Positions 35,035 through 44,870 are shown, numbered from the stretch's first letter. The stretch: DNA of 64,000 bases from CALKHT01 sp964511575 (GCA_964511575.1 CAZEFM010000006.1:1-64000); one strand, 5' to 3'. Notes: generated by a model from the letters alone, not told the origin. Numbers and translations are program-made.

Positions 35035-36528
35035 TTACAGGGGGTGTTGTTCGAGCAGAACAATGCCGAACCCGATGACCGTTGCGGAAAGGGCAAACGC
35101 CGCGAGATCGAGCATCGGCAGCCACGCGCCGTAACGTCGGATGGACCAGACCACGACGGGGTAGTCGAGCAGTCGTGCCGCCGCGACGCCGATCAGAACC
35201 CCCGTTGTCCCCGCGATATGGAAGCCGATCACCATGCCGCCGATCAGCATGACGGCGCGAATCGCCTGCACGATGGTGGCGCGGAAGGAATCGCCGCGCG
35301 CCAAGGTGACGCGCTCAGCCGTCATCGTCACCACGGTGCCCACCGCGCCCATGGCGAGAATCTGCAACATCCATCCCGCCTCGGCGTAATCGGCGGGATA
35401 GACCAGTCGCACAAACGGTTGGCCCAGCACCGCCAACCCCCACAACGGTGGAAGCACCACCATCAACAGCAAGCCGCGCATCTGCAGTGTTCTGCTGCGA
35501 AACCGCTGGTGATCGGTCGATTCGGAGAGTCGGGCATACACCGGTAGGAGCACTTCGTGCGACAACTTTCGTAGAATCTGCACGAGCGATTCGCACAGCA
35601 GCACCGCGATCGCGAAGATGCCCGCCTCGCGTGTTGAAAAAAGTTTCCCCAAGACAGCTTTGTCGCCCACCATGAGAAAAAATTGCAAAGCGGTGCAGAC
35701 AAATATCCATTTGCCGAACTGAAAGATCTGCCGTGCCGCCTGCGGGTCCCATGTGAACTGATTGCGATAGCCGGGGATCAGGAAGTAGCTCGCGGCGGTT
35801 TGAAACGCGATCTGAAAGATGCCGCCAGCCACAAACGCCCACACGCTGGGCCACATCCACGCCCACGCCACCATCAGGGCAACCCCGACGCTTTGACCGA
35901 TCAGTTGTACCGCGACCTGTCGTCCGAACCGGACGTGTCGCGTGAGGGTGAGCGGCGCGGTGGATGCCAGACCGTACACCACCATGTTGATGCCGATCAC
36001 CGGCAGCACCTGAACGAGTTGCGGCTCCTCATAGAAACGGGCGATGGGCCATGCGGTGGCGCAGATCGCCACCCAAAGGATGACGCCGCGCACCACCTGG
36101 ATCGTCCATGCGGTGTTGAGGAATCTTTCCTGATCGCCTGCGGCGTTTGAGACGATGCTGCCGCGGATGCCCACATCGGAGAACATCTGCATGCCCTGCA
36201 GGACGATCGTGACGATGAGCATGAGTCCGAAGTGTTCGGGCAGCAGCAGTTGGGCGAGGATGATGTTGCTGGCGAATCGCAGCGCCTGTGTGGCGAGCAT
36301 GCCGGCGACCACCCAAGCGGATGCGCGTACCGCGCGATGTTTGAGCGAGCCGCGTCCCAGCCGGATGGTGGATGCAGCGTGACCGTTGCCGGCTTTAAGC
36401 GGCGCATCGCCGGTGGGCCTCACCGGCGATGAGGTGTGGGCAAAGGGAGGCGGCACCGAGGCGGCGTCGGGATTGGGGCGGTGGTCCGCCGCGGCCGACG
36501 CCCGTTCGTCAGTTCGTTTCTCATCCAT
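35035..36528 (-). CDS. Polysaccharide flippase (Wzx/PST family)
   Basis: A 497-residue protein with about twelve to fourteen transmembrane segments after an 80-residue hydrophilic leader. SNIILAQLLLPEHFGLM and the helix pairs that follow are typical of PST-type oligosaccharide flippases (MOP superfamily). It would turn the lipid-linked repeat unit across the inner membrane. It is the first gene of the - strand polysaccharide run. The ATG at 36528 is chosen since it precedes the continuous leader. About 80 bases separate it from the divergent VOC gene, so a promoter for the long operon should lie there. Confidence 0.87.
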   Translation of the reverse strand: MDEKRTDERASAAADHRPNPDAASVPPPFAHTSSPVRPTGDAPLKAGNGHAASTIRLGRGSLKHRAVRASAWVVAGMLATQALRFASNIILAQLLLPEHFGLMLIVTIVLQGMQMFSDVGIRGSIVSNAAGDQERFLNTAWTIQVVRGVILWVAICATAWPIARFYEEPQLVQVLPVIGINMVVYGLASTAPLTLTRHVRFGRQVAVQLIGQSVGVALMVAWAWMWPSVWAFVAGGIFQIAFQTAASYFLIPGYRNQFTWDPQAARQIFQFGKWIFVCTALQFFLMVGDKAVLGKLFSTREAGIFAIAVLLCESLVQILRKLSHEVLLPVYARLSESTDHQRFRSRTLQMRGLLLMVVLPPLWGLAVLGQPFVRLVYPADYAEAGWMLQILAMGAVGTVVTMTAERVTLARGDSFRATIVQAIRAVMLIGGMVIGFHIAGTTGVLIGVAAARLLDYPVVVWSIRRYGAWLPMLDLAAFALSATVIGFGIVLLEQHPL

Positions 36529-36607
36529 GGCACATCTGTCAGCACGCAGCCCCCGGTACGATGCTACCTCCCTGCAAGACCGGAGCCAGACGATTACAAT
36601 TCCTTGC

Positions 36608-36970
36608 ATGCGACTGACCCAGTTGGATCACGTGGCCCTGCATGTGCAGAATCTGGAAGCGAGTTGTCGCTTTTACCAGCGGGTGCTGTCGCTGGAGTCG
36701 CTACCTCGGCCAGACTTCGACTTTCCGGGGGCGTGGTTTCGGCTGGGGACATCGCAGGAGTTGCATCTGATTGCCGGCCGCGATCGCGAGGTGGTTTCAT
36801 CGAACCGCGGCAATCACTATGCGTTGGAAGTGGATGATCTGGACGCCTGGGAGCGTCATCTGCGAGCGCACGACGCCGAATTCAAGGGGCCGTATCATCG
36901 GCCTGACGGCGCCAGACAGTTGTTTGTGACCGATCCGGATGGGCACATTGTCGAGTTGTGCCAGCGTTGA
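36608..36970 (+). CDS. VOC/glyoxalase-superfamily protein
   Basis: A 120-residue single vicinal-oxygen-chelate module. It starts LDHVALHVQNLEASCRFY and ends FVTDPDGHIVEL. Candidate metal ligands are the His in LDHV, the His in ELHLI and the Glu of the final HIVEL. It resembles glyoxalase I and fosfomycin-resistance proteins, but the substrate cannot be told. It stands alone, divergent from the flippase gene. The ATG at 36608 lacks a strong ribosome-binding site. Confidence 0.85.
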   Translation: MRLTQLDHVALHVQNLEASCRFYQRVLSLESLPRPDFDFPGAWFRLGTSQELHLIAGRDREVVSSNRGNHYALEVDDLDAWERHLRAHDAEFKGPYHRPDGARQLFVTDPDGHIVELCQR

Positions 36971-37014
36971 CGGCCTGCCGGGGGGCGTTGGGGCGAAGCG
37001 AAATCTGTTCCTGC

Positions 37015-37020
37015 TATACT
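37015..37020 (+). promoter_or_regulatory. Possible -10 box (TATACT), near-leaderless start
   Basis: TATACT ends nine bases before the ATG of the first permease gene at 37030. If it is used, transcription would begin almost at the start codon. No ribosome-binding site is seen between them, which fits a leaderless mRNA. No good -35 box was found, so confidence is low. Confidence 0.35.
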
Positions 37021-37029
37021 TAACCCGCT

Positions 37030-37995
37030 ATGGCTACTAGAGTTGAGTCTGTGCCTGTTCCCTCACGCCGGCTGGCGTTGCCGGCCTGGGGTACGGGCGG
37101 GCTGGGCTTTGCGATTCTGCTGCTCATCGCGTTGCCTTGCATCGTGACGCTGCCGTGGTCGCTGGAGCGGTATGACATTCAGGATATGCGGCTCGATGCG
37201 GGCGGCGGGTTCGTTGATCCGATGCGGCCGCCGAGTGCCGCCGAGCCGCTGGGGACCGATAAGCTCGGCCGATCGCTGATGTGGCGGCTGCTTCTGGGCG
37301 GGGCGATCAGCCTGGGGATCGGGGCGTCGGCGGCATTGATCGCGGTGGTGATCGGTGTGACGTGGGGCGCGGTGGCGGGGTATGTCGGCGGACGGGTCGA
37401 CGCCCTGATGATGCGCATTGTGGATGTGTTGTATGGATTGCCCTACATCCTGCTCGTCGTGCTGGTGAGCATCGCGCTGAACCCGTTCTTTGAATGGGTG
37501 GCGCAGGGCATCTTCGATCAGCGGGTGGCCAGCCAGGTCGCCCCCATTGTGACGCTGCTGGTGGCGATCGGTGGCGTGAGTTGGCTGACCATGGCGCGGG
37601 TGATTCGCGGGCAGGTGTTGAGCCTGCGGAATCAACCGTTTGTCGAGGCGGCACGCGCGTGCGGCACCGGACCCTTGCGGATCCTGGGCTCGCATCTGCT
37701 GCCCAACCTCGTCGGACCGATTGTGGTTTATACTACCCTGACCGTCCCGCAGGCGATCCTGCAGGAATCGTTCCTCAGCTTTCTGGGGATCGGCGTCAAG
37801 GAACCGTTGCCCAGTTGGGGCAATTTGGCATCGGAGGGGTTGGAAACGCTTCAGGGGATTGGTCAGGCCAGTTTCCAGATGCGCTGGTGGCTGCTGTGGT
37901 GGCCATGCCTCGCGCTGGGATTGACGCTGATGTCCCTTAACTTCCTGGGTGACGCGCTGCGCACCCGCATGGACCCGCGGCGACTCAAGCGTTGA
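37030..37995 (+). CDS. Oligopeptide-type ABC transporter permease (OppC/DppC family)
   Basis: An inner-membrane permease of 321 residues with about six transmembrane segments. It has the family start GTDKLGRSLMWRLLLGG and the EAARACGTGPLRILGSHLLPN coupling-helix motif (EAA loop). It is the first gene of a peptide-transporter operon. Unusually, a second OppC-like permease gene follows at 41359-42900. It has no ribosome-binding site; see the candidate -10 box just upstream. Confidence 0.88.
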   Translation: MATRVESVPVPSRRLALPAWGTGGLGFAILLLIALPCIVTLPWSLERYDIQDMRLDAGGGFVDPMRPPSAAEPLGTDKLGRSLMWRLLLGGAISLGIGASAALIAVVIGVTWGAVAGYVGGRVDALMMRIVDVLYGLPYILLVVLVSIALNPFFEWVAQGIFDQRVASQVAPIVTLLVAIGGVSWLTMARVIRGQVLSLRNQPFVEAARACGTGPLRILGSHLLPNLVGPIVVYTTLTVPQAILQESFLSFLGIGVKEPLPSWGNLASEGLETLQGIGQASFQMRWWLLWWPCLALGLTLMSLNFLGDALRTRMDPRRLKR

Positions 37996-38063
37996 ATCGC
38001 CGCTATTGCACGGCCTGAGGCGCACGATCAGAACGATTCGGCACCTTGCAGAAGGTTCACTCG

Positions 38064-39926
38064 ATGGAAAACCGATTCGGCCTTAAGGATCTGTTCATCT
38101 TCGTCCTGCTGATCGGCATCGCCCTGAGCATCTGGATTTCGATGCTGCAGCGCGATCGGCAACTGAAGCTCTTCAAGCAGTTTCAGTCGGAGGTGAGCAA
38201 CCAGACCGAGCAGATCAACTGGATTCGCAATCAGTTGTCGTCCGGCGTGGTGCCGGTGCCTGGCCCCGGCGCGAACGCGGCGGACGGGGGGACATCTGAA
38301 TCGTCCACGGCAATGCCGCTGTTCCCGGACCTGGTCAAAGCGCGTCAGCAACCCGACTTTGCGGAGGGCGATGCGCTGGTGTGGCCGCTGCCGGTGGCGC
38401 TGAAGAAGCTGACGCCGTTCATCAGCTCCGACGTGTACCAGCGGTGGGTTGAAGGTTTCGTGATGCAGTCGCTGGCGAGCTACAACGCCGGCACGGGTGA
38501 GTGGGAAGGGGTGGTGGCCGAGTCGTGGACCGAGTCGCCCGACGGGTTGACCTACACCTTCAAGCTTCGTCGGGGCGTGCGCTTTTCCGATGGTTCGCCG
38601 CTCACCGCGAAGGATGTGGTGTTCACCTACAACTGGGTGATGAACCCGAAGGTGGATGCGCCGCGATCCCGTGCGTACTTCGATCGCATTCAGGAAGTGC
38701 GGGCCGAGGACGACTACACGGTCGTCTTCCAGATGCGCGAGCCTTACTTCATGGGCTTTGTGACGGTCGCGGGCATGGAGATTCTGTCCGAGAAATATTA
38801 CAGCCAGTTCACCCCCGAGGAGTTCAGCGAGCTTCCCGGGCTGCTGTTTGGCAGTGGGCCCTATCGTCTTGAAGGCGACCTGCGTGACTGGAAGCCGGGC
38901 TCGGGACGCATTCAACTCGTTCGCAACTCGCAGTATTGGGCGCCGAGGCCTGGGCTGGATCGCATCATCTTCACCGAGATCACCGATGAGACGGCCCGCC
39001 AGACGGCGTTGGGGAACGGCGAGGTCGACATGCTCGCCGCCACGCCGCAGCAGTACCTGAGCATGCGTGACAGCCCGAGTGTGCTTGAACGCAACAACAT
39101 GCACGTGTATGACGCGATCAACGGCGGATACCGATACATCGGGTGGAACCAGATGCGCAACGGCGCGCCGACGCGTTTCGCCGATGTGCGCGTGCGACAG
39201 GCAATGTCCTACCTCATCGACCGCAACGTGATCGCCGACCGCATCATGGTCGGGCTTGCCAAGCCAGCCACCGGTCCGTTTCACCCGTTGGGCAGTCAGG
39301 CGGACCCGTCCATTGAGCCGTATCCCTACGATCTGGAAAAAGGCAAGGCCCTGCTGGCGGAGGCGGGGTACATGGATCGCAACGGCGACGGCATCATCGA
39401 AAACGCATCGGGCGAGCCGTTCCGCTTCACGCTGACCTATCCCAGCGGCAACCCAAGCACGCAGGAGATGGTGACCTATGTGCGCGATGCGCTGGCGCGG
39501 GCAGGCATTGCCGTCAACCTCGACCCGGGCGACTGGACCATCATTCAGCAGCGACTGACCGACCGCGGCTTTGATGCGATCACGCTGGGCTGGGGGGCGG
39601 GTTGGGTGGAAAGCGACGTGTTTCAGATGTTCCACTCGAGCCAGATTGCCGATGGCGGCGACAACTCGATCCACTACGTCAGCGAGCGATTCGACGAACT
39701 GGTGACCAAGGCACGCGTGACGATGGATCCGCAGAAGCGTCAGGAACTGTGGCGCGAGGTGCACCGGGTCCTGCACGAGGAACAGCCTTACGCGTTCCTG
39801 ACCACGACCAAGTCGGTTGTCTTCATCGACAAGCGTTTCAAGAACGTGCGCATCCTGCCGACGGGCATTGTCGATACGGTGATGGAGTGGTACGTGCCTG
39901 CCGACCAGCAGAAGCGTAACCGCTGA
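38064..39926 (+). CDS. Peptide ABC transporter substrate-binding protein (SBP family 5), membrane-anchored
   Basis: A 620-residue extracytoplasmic solute-binding protein. The family-5 core begins around residue 110, with the characteristic ESWTESPDGLTYTFKLRRGV and DVVFTYNWVMNP. Instead of a lipobox, the N-terminus has one transmembrane segment (about 9-27, LFIFVLLIGIALSIWISM) followed by a short coiled-coil-like stretch, so it is probably tethered by a helix. The ATG at 38064 has AGAAGG eight bases upstream. It presumably feeds peptides to the flanking permeases. Confidence 0.9.
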   Translation: MENRFGLKDLFIFVLLIGIALSIWISMLQRDRQLKLFKQFQSEVSNQTEQINWIRNQLSSGVVPVPGPGANAADGGTSESSTAMPLFPDLVKARQQPDFAEGDALVWPLPVALKKLTPFISSDVYQRWVEGFVMQSLASYNAGTGEWEGVVAESWTESPDGLTYTFKLRRGVRFSDGSPLTAKDVVFTYNWVMNPKVDAPRSRAYFDRIQEVRAEDDYTVVFQMREPYFMGFVTVAGMEILSEKYYSQFTPEEFSELPGLLFGSGPYRLEGDLRDWKPGSGRIQLVRNSQYWAPRPGLDRIIFTEITDETARQTALGNGEVDMLAATPQQYLSMRDSPSVLERNNMHVYDAINGGYRYIGWNQMRNGAPTRFADVRVRQAMSYLIDRNVIADRIMVGLAKPATGPFHPLGSQADPSIEPYPYDLEKGKALLAEAGYMDRNGDGIIENASGEPFRFTLTYPSGNPSTQEMVTYVRDALARAGIAVNLDPGDWTIIQQRLTDRGFDAITLGWGAGWVESDVFQMFHSSQIADGGDNSIHYVSERFDELVTKARVTMDPQKRQELWREVHRVLHEEQPYAFLTTTKSVVFIDKRFKNVRILPTGIVDTVMEWYVPADQQKRNR

Positions 39927-39965
39927 TTCCACGGTGTCCGTTCCCCGCGTCCGTCCCGGATCCAT

Positions 39966-41366
39966 ATGCTCAACTACATCCTCCGACGCTTGCTTCTGAT
40001 GATTCCCACGCTCATCGGCGTCACGATGGTCGTGTTCTTCATCATTGCGTTGTCGCCCGGCGGATTCGGCGGTGCCGCGCTCAACGAGATGGGGTCGCAG
40101 ATGGCGGGCGAAGAGGCACGCCGCATCCGGCAGGAGTTCATGCGACGATACGGCCTCGATCAGCCGGCGATCGTGCAATACGGCCGCTGGATCAACCAGA
40201 TCTCCCCGATCGGCTTTCGCATGTCCACGGAGTTGCGACTGACGGACGAGCAGCGTGACGAGGCCGAGGCCATCCTGCGAGCGAGCGGTTTCGAGTGGCG
40301 CGAAGCGAACATGCGCAACGCGCTGAATCTGATCGAAAGCATCGTTTTTTATGCGAACCTCCCCATGGAGGATGTCGCCTCGCAGTTGGCGGCGGCGATG
40401 AACGATCCGTTGTCCGGATTGGAAATGTTCTCCCTGGTGGATGCCACGGTCGATGACGAGTTCCACGCCCGACTGGTCGATCTTCAAGCACGTGCGCCGC
40501 GCCTGGCGGGCGATGCATTTCTGGACCGGTTGGGATACGAGGCACTGGGGCGCAGCCGCATCGTGTTCACCGAGTTGCACGTCAAGACGCCCGACCTGGG
40601 GCGATCGTTGCGCGGGCGCTCGGTGTATGAGATGCTCTCCGAGACGCTGCCCATCACGCTGCTGCTGAACCTGATCACCCTGCCGCTGATTTATGCGGTG
40701 GCGATTGTCACGGGCATCTATGCGGCAAGACACCGCGGCAAACTGATCGACGTGGGCAGCGGCGTGATTCTCATGGCGCTGTGGTCGATCCCCACGATCT
40801 CGGCGGGCGTGCTGGCGATCGGCTTCCTCGCCAACGCCGAGTTCATCCGTCTGTTCCCCACCCACGGGTTGGTGAGCCTCGATGCGGAGACGATGACGTT
40901 CCTGCCGTCGTTTACCGAATCGGGCTGGGAACGCGGCTGGCTGCTGGACACGGTCTGGCATCTGATTCTGCCGGTGATCTGTCTGACGTATGGCGGGTTT
41001 GCCGTGCTGTCGAAGCTGATGCGCGGCTCGGTGCTGGACAATCTGTCGCTCGACTACGTTCGCACCGCCCGCGCCAAGGGCGTGTCGGACAACGATGTGT
41101 TGTGGCGGCATGTGTTCCGCAACAGCCTGCTTCCGCTGATCACGGTGGCGGCCAACATTCTGCCCGCGCTGCTGGTGGGCTCGGTCATTGTCGAGCGGAT
41201 CTTCAGTATTCAGGGCATGGGCAACCTGACCGTCGAATCGGCGTTTCTCAAGGATCGCGAGGTGATCATGGCGACAACGCTGCTGGCGTCGATCCTGACG
41301 CTGGGCAGTCAGATTCTTCGCGATGTGTGTTATGCGATTGCGGATCCGCGTGTAAGTTATGAGTGA
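39966..41366 (+). CDS. ABC transporter permease (OppB/DppB family) with long inserted domain
   Basis: The N-terminus (MLNYILRRLLLMIPTLIGVT) and C-terminus (YVRTARAKGVSDNDVLWRHVFRNSLLP) are classic OppB. At 466 residues it is about 130-150 longer than usual. The extra length is a hydrophilic insert (about residues 75-195) between the first transmembrane segment and the rest. This would lie on the periplasmic side and could contact the binding protein. Its stop overlaps the next permease's start by 8 bases. Confidence 0.9.
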   Translation: MLNYILRRLLLMIPTLIGVTMVVFFIIALSPGGFGGAALNEMGSQMAGEEARRIRQEFMRRYGLDQPAIVQYGRWINQISPIGFRMSTELRLTDEQRDEAEAILRASGFEWREANMRNALNLIESIVFYANLPMEDVASQLAAAMNDPLSGLEMFSLVDATVDDEFHARLVDLQARAPRLAGDAFLDRLGYEALGRSRIVFTELHVKTPDLGRSLRGRSVYEMLSETLPITLLLNLITLPLIYAVAIVTGIYAARHRGKLIDVGSGVILMALWSIPTISAGVLAIGFLANAEFIRLFPTHGLVSLDAETMTFLPSFTESGWERGWLLDTVWHLILPVICLTYGGFAVLSKLMRGSVLDNLSLDYVRTARAKGVSDNDVLWRHVFRNSLLPLITVAANILPALLVGSVIVERIFSIQGMGNLTVESAFLKDREVIMATTLLASILTLGSQILRDVCYAIADPRVSYE

Positions 41367-42900
41367 ACCTTCCGCCACTTCGTTACCAGAGAGCGTCGCG
41401 CGACCGAAGCCTTCGGTGCCGGTCAAGACGTTTGCGCAGCGCGTCGGTGAAGAGGTGCTGGCGCGGTGGGGGGCGCGCGTCGGTCTGACGTGGATCGGCA
41501 TCGTGGCGCTGCTGGCGATCTTCGCGCCGTTCATCGCCAATTCGCATCCGTACGTCATGCGCGACTCGGAGGGCAATCTCTCCAGCCCGCTTCTGCAATG
41601 GCTTTCCCCTGTTGATGTGCTGCTGCTGCTGGGGTTCTTTTTCACGATTATCGCCGTCGCCGTGCTGCGACGACAGCGTTTGTCCCATCGACTGGTCGCG
41701 GCCGTGTGGCTCTCGGCGGCGGTGGCGCCCGCGCTGTTTCATGCCGTGTTCCTGCAGGACTGGCATCTGGGAATCTACGGTACGGGGCGGGGCGTGCTGC
41801 TGACGGTGCTGATCATCATCGCGCTGCCCTGGCTGCGCATCATGATCATCCCGCTCACCGCGCGTTTCTGGTCGCTGCCGTTCAAGGCGGGGTTGATCGC
41901 GCTGGGCGTTGCGATCACGATCGTGTTTGTGATCTACCCCGTGTTGCCGCCGCGCATTCACAACCAACTGTCATACCGCGAGCGCATCGCGATGGGCGAG
42001 ATCAGCGATGTCCGTTTCGCGCCGATTCCGTTTGGTCCGACGGACGCGATGGGCGATCTGCCCGATACGCGATCACTGGCGCCGGGGTGGTACCCGCGTG
42101 ACCCCAACGCCCCGGACCTTTCCGATTCGGAGCGTCGTCGCATCGCCCTGACGCTGGAGCGCGAGGAACCGCTGCCCAAGGAGTACCGGCAGGCAGAGGG
42201 CGAAAGTTACTACAGCCGTGTGTACATTCTGGGCACGACGCCTTCGGGGTATGACCTGGCGAGTCGCATGATTCACGCTTGCCGCATCGCGTTGGCGATC
42301 GGCTTCATCGCCACGGGGATCGCGGTGTTCATCGGCATCGTCGTGGGGGCGTTGCTGGGTTATTTCTCAGGATGGGTGGATCTCATCGGGTTGCGCATTG
42401 TCGAGATCATCGCCGCCATCCCCACCATCTTCCTGCTCATTGCGATTGTCGCGTTCTATGGCCGCAACCTTTATCTGATGATGGTCATCATCGGGCTGAC
42501 GGGTTGGGTGGGCTATGCGCTGTTTGTGCGTGCCGAGTTCCTGCGGCTGCGCAAGCAGGACTTTGTGCAGGCGGCGATTGCGTGCGGATTGCCGCTGCGA
42601 TCGGTGCTGTTCCGACACATGTTGCCCAACGGCGTCGCACCGGTGCTGGTGCAGGCGAGCTTCGGCGTGGCGTCGGCGATCCTGACCGAGGCGACGCTCA
42701 GCTTCCTCGGCCTGGGGCTCGTCGATGAGCCGAGCTGGGGTCAACTGCTGAACCAGGCACGCGAAGGCGGCAAGTTTTTCTGGTGGATCGCGCTGTATCC
42801 GACGCTGGCCATCTTCCTGACGGTGTATGCGTATAACCTTGTCGGCGAGGCGATGCGTGACGCCATTGACCCGCACATGAAGAAAGCCGCTCAGCTTTGA
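41359..42900 (+). CDS. ABC transporter permease (OppC/YejE-like) with extended N-terminal half
   Basis: A 513-residue permease. The C-terminal half (about 285-513) is a normal OppC domain with GTTPSGYDLASRMIHA and the coupling loop QAAIACGLPLRSVLFRHMLPN. The N-terminal half adds about four further transmembrane segments and a hydrophilic loop (about 200-280). Two permeases with large, different extensions suggest a specialised transporter architecture. Confidence 0.88.
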   Translation: MSEPSATSLPESVARPKPSVPVKTFAQRVGEEVLARWGARVGLTWIGIVALLAIFAPFIANSHPYVMRDSEGNLSSPLLQWLSPVDVLLLLGFFFTIIAVAVLRRQRLSHRLVAAVWLSAAVAPALFHAVFLQDWHLGIYGTGRGVLLTVLIIIALPWLRIMIIPLTARFWSLPFKAGLIALGVAITIVFVIYPVLPPRIHNQLSYRERIAMGEISDVRFAPIPFGPTDAMGDLPDTRSLAPGWYPRDPNAPDLSDSERRRIALTLEREEPLPKEYRQAEGESYYSRVYILGTTPSGYDLASRMIHACRIALAIGFIATGIAVFIGIVVGALLGYFSGWVDLIGLRIVEIIAAIPTIFLLIAIVAFYGRNLYLMMVIIGLTGWVGYALFVRAEFLRLRKQDFVQAAIACGLPLRSVLFRHMLPNGVAPVLVQASFGVASAILTEATLSFLGLGLVDEPSWGQLLNQAREGGKFFWWIALYPTLAIFLTVYAYNLVGEAMRDAIDPHMKKAAQL

Positions 42901-42935
42901 TGCCGCGTTGCGGGTGAGGCTGATGCAGGGCTGTG

Positions 42936-44096
42936 ATGATTATGAGCAACCAAGAACAACCGCTGCTGAAGATCGATCGACTTGCCGTGAGCTTTCCGTC
43001 CGAGCGGGGCCGGGTGCGGGCGGTGAATGGAGTGTCGTATTCCATTTACCCGCGGCAGACGCTGGCGGTGGTGGGGGAGTCGGGCTGCGGCAAGTCGGTG
43101 ACGGCGATGTCGGCGCTTCGGCTGGTGCCCACGCCCCCGGGGCGTTACGACGCGGGGCACATCTGGTGGGCCGGCGATGAAGGCGCGCCGCCTCAGGATC
43201 TGCTGAAGCTGAGCGAGCGGCAGATGCGGTCGATCCGCGGCAACAAGATCGCCATGATCTTTCAGGAGCCGATGACCAGCCTTAACCCCGTCTACACCAT
43301 CGGCGAGCAGATTCTCGAAGCGATTCTGCTGCACCAGAAGGTGAATCGCCGCCAGGCGCTGGAGATCGCCGAACGCTCGCTGGCGGATGTGGGCATCGCA
43401 GCACCGGCGGCACGGTTGAAAGAGTACCCGCACCAGCTTTCGGGCGGCATGCGGCAGCGTGTCATGATCGCCATGGCGCTGGCGTGTCAGCCGCGACTGC
43501 TGCTGGCGGACGAGCCGACGACCGCACTCGACGTGACCATTCAGGCGCAGATCCTCGAACTGCTGCGCGACCTGCAGCACCGGCACAACATGTCCATCGT
43601 GCTCATCACACACGACCTTGGCGTGGTGGCGGAGAACGCGGACGTGGTGGCGGTGATGTATGCCGGCCGCGTGGTGGAGTATGGCTCGGTGTACGATGTG
43701 TTCAGCGAGCCGCTGCATCCGTACACGCGCGGGTTGTTCGCCTCGATGCCGGTGCTCGGCGCGCAGCGCACCCGGCTGGAGACGATCCCGGGCAACGTGC
43801 CCAATCCGACCAACTTCCCCACGGGCTGCCCGTTCCACCCGCGATGCGCCGCCACGCGCGAGCAGGCCGCCAAGGCGCCCGCCGATCAGGTCGTGCAACT
43901 GACGATCCATCAGGAAGGCGATTCCACGCAGCACCGGATCATGAAGGACTGCACGGAGAAGGACCCGCCGCTGCTGGAGGTGCGTCCGAACCACTGGGCG
44001 GCCTGCTGGTACACGCCCGGCTACAGTGAAGGCAAAGCGACCACGCCCGACCTGAACTTCCGTCGCGAAAGCGTGCCCGAAGATTCCGTGACGTGA
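42936..44096 (+). CDS. ABC transporter ATP-binding protein (OppD/DppD family)
   Basis: A 386-residue ATPase with GESGCGKSVTAMSAL (Walker A), QEPMTSLNP (Q-loop), LSGGMRQRVMIAMALA (signature), LLLADEPTTALD (Walker B), THDLG (H-loop) and the C-terminal CPFHPRC cysteine region of the OppD family. The ATG at 42936 is chosen because AGGG lies six bases upstream; another ATG lies at 42942. No DppF/OppF partner gene follows, so this ATPase may act as a homodimer or with a partner encoded elsewhere. Confidence 0.93.
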   Translation: MIMSNQEQPLLKIDRLAVSFPSERGRVRAVNGVSYSIYPRQTLAVVGESGCGKSVTAMSALRLVPTPPGRYDAGHIWWAGDEGAPPQDLLKLSERQMRSIRGNKIAMIFQEPMTSLNPVYTIGEQILEAILLHQKVNRRQALEIAERSLADVGIAAPAARLKEYPHQLSGGMRQRVMIAMALACQPRLLLADEPTTALDVTIQAQILELLRDLQHRHNMSIVLITHDLGVVAENADVVAVMYAGRVVEYGSVYDVFSEPLHPYTRGLFASMPVLGAQRTRLETIPGNVPNPTNFPTGCPFHPRCAATREQAAKAPADQVVQLTIHQEGDSTQHRIMKDCTEKDPPLLEVRPNHWAACWYTPGYSEGKATTPDLNFRRESVPEDSVT

Positions 44097-44180
44097 CATC
44101 GTTGCCGTGAATCAGCAGGGCATTTGCAACCATGTGCGGCGACACGCGCGTGTTCAATCGCCGCGCTCAGGATTGGTACG

Positions 44181-44870
44181 TTGTTCAACGATCTTTTCAT
44201 CAACAAGGTCTTTTCCGACCCGTTCTATTTCTTCGCCGTCGTCCTGACGGTGGTGATCAGCATCGTGCTGCACGAGCTGGCGCACGGGTGGGCGGCGATT
44301 CGGCATGGCGACCACACGCCGATCCATCAGAACCGCATGACGGGCAATCCGCTCGTTCACATGGGGCCGTTCTCGATCATGGCGTTGATGATCGTGGGCA
44401 TTGCCTGGGGGCAGATGCCGGTGGACCCGACACGGCTGCGCGGGAAATACGCCGAGGCGATTGTCGCCGCCGCCGGCCCCGCGACGAATCTCGTGCTGTC
44501 ACTGGTGGCGCTCACGGCGTTGTCGTTGTGGCTGCGGTTTGAGGGGTGGGATGCGTCGGATGACGTACACGTCAACGCGGGCAAGTTCCTTTTCATCTTC
44601 GGCTCGACCAACGCCATGCTGTGCGTGTTCAACCTCTTTCCCGTGCCGCCGCTCGACGGCTCGCACATCCTCGCCAACTTCAGTCGGCCCTACGGCCAAC
44701 TGATCAGCGATCCATCCAAGCAGCCGATGTTCATCATGGCGTTTGTGGTGATGTTCGCGATTGCGGGGCCGCTGTTCGACAAGGTGCTGGAGTGGTCGGT
44801 CGAGTTTGTACTGCGCGTCAGCGACAACCCGTTGATGATCGCGCCGTTCTTCGCCCGGCTGTTTGGTTGA
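44181..44870 (+). CDS. Site-2-protease-like M50 metalloprotease
   Basis: A 229-residue polytopic protein with the zinc-binding HELAHG motif (HExxH) in its first transmembrane region and NLFPVPPLDGSHIL, the third zinc ligand region (PxxPLDG). It would cut substrates within the membrane; the target is unknown. I take a TTG at 44181 as the start, since AGGA lies eight bases upstream and the upstream in-frame sequence is not protein-like. A longer open frame reaches 44124. Confidence 0.82.
   Translation: MFNDLFINKVFSDPFYFFAVVLTVVISIVLHELAHGWAAIRHGDHTPIHQNRMTGNPLVHMGPFSIMALMIVGIAWGQMPVDPTRLRGKYAEAIVAAAGPATNLVLSLVALTALSLWLRFEGWDASDDVHVNAGKFLFIFGSTNAMLCVFNLFPVPPLDGSHILANFSRPYGQLISDPSKQPMFIMAFVVMFAIAGPLFDKVLEWSVEFVLRVSDNPLMIAPFFARLFG

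Noticed and set aside
38028..41645. A very long open frame (about 1,200 codons) on the - strand opposite the peptide-transporter genes
   Set aside because: It is antisense to the well-supported binding protein and permease. Its composition (rich in His, Arg, Gln, Asp) is what high-GC genes give in their shadow frames. No domain is visible.
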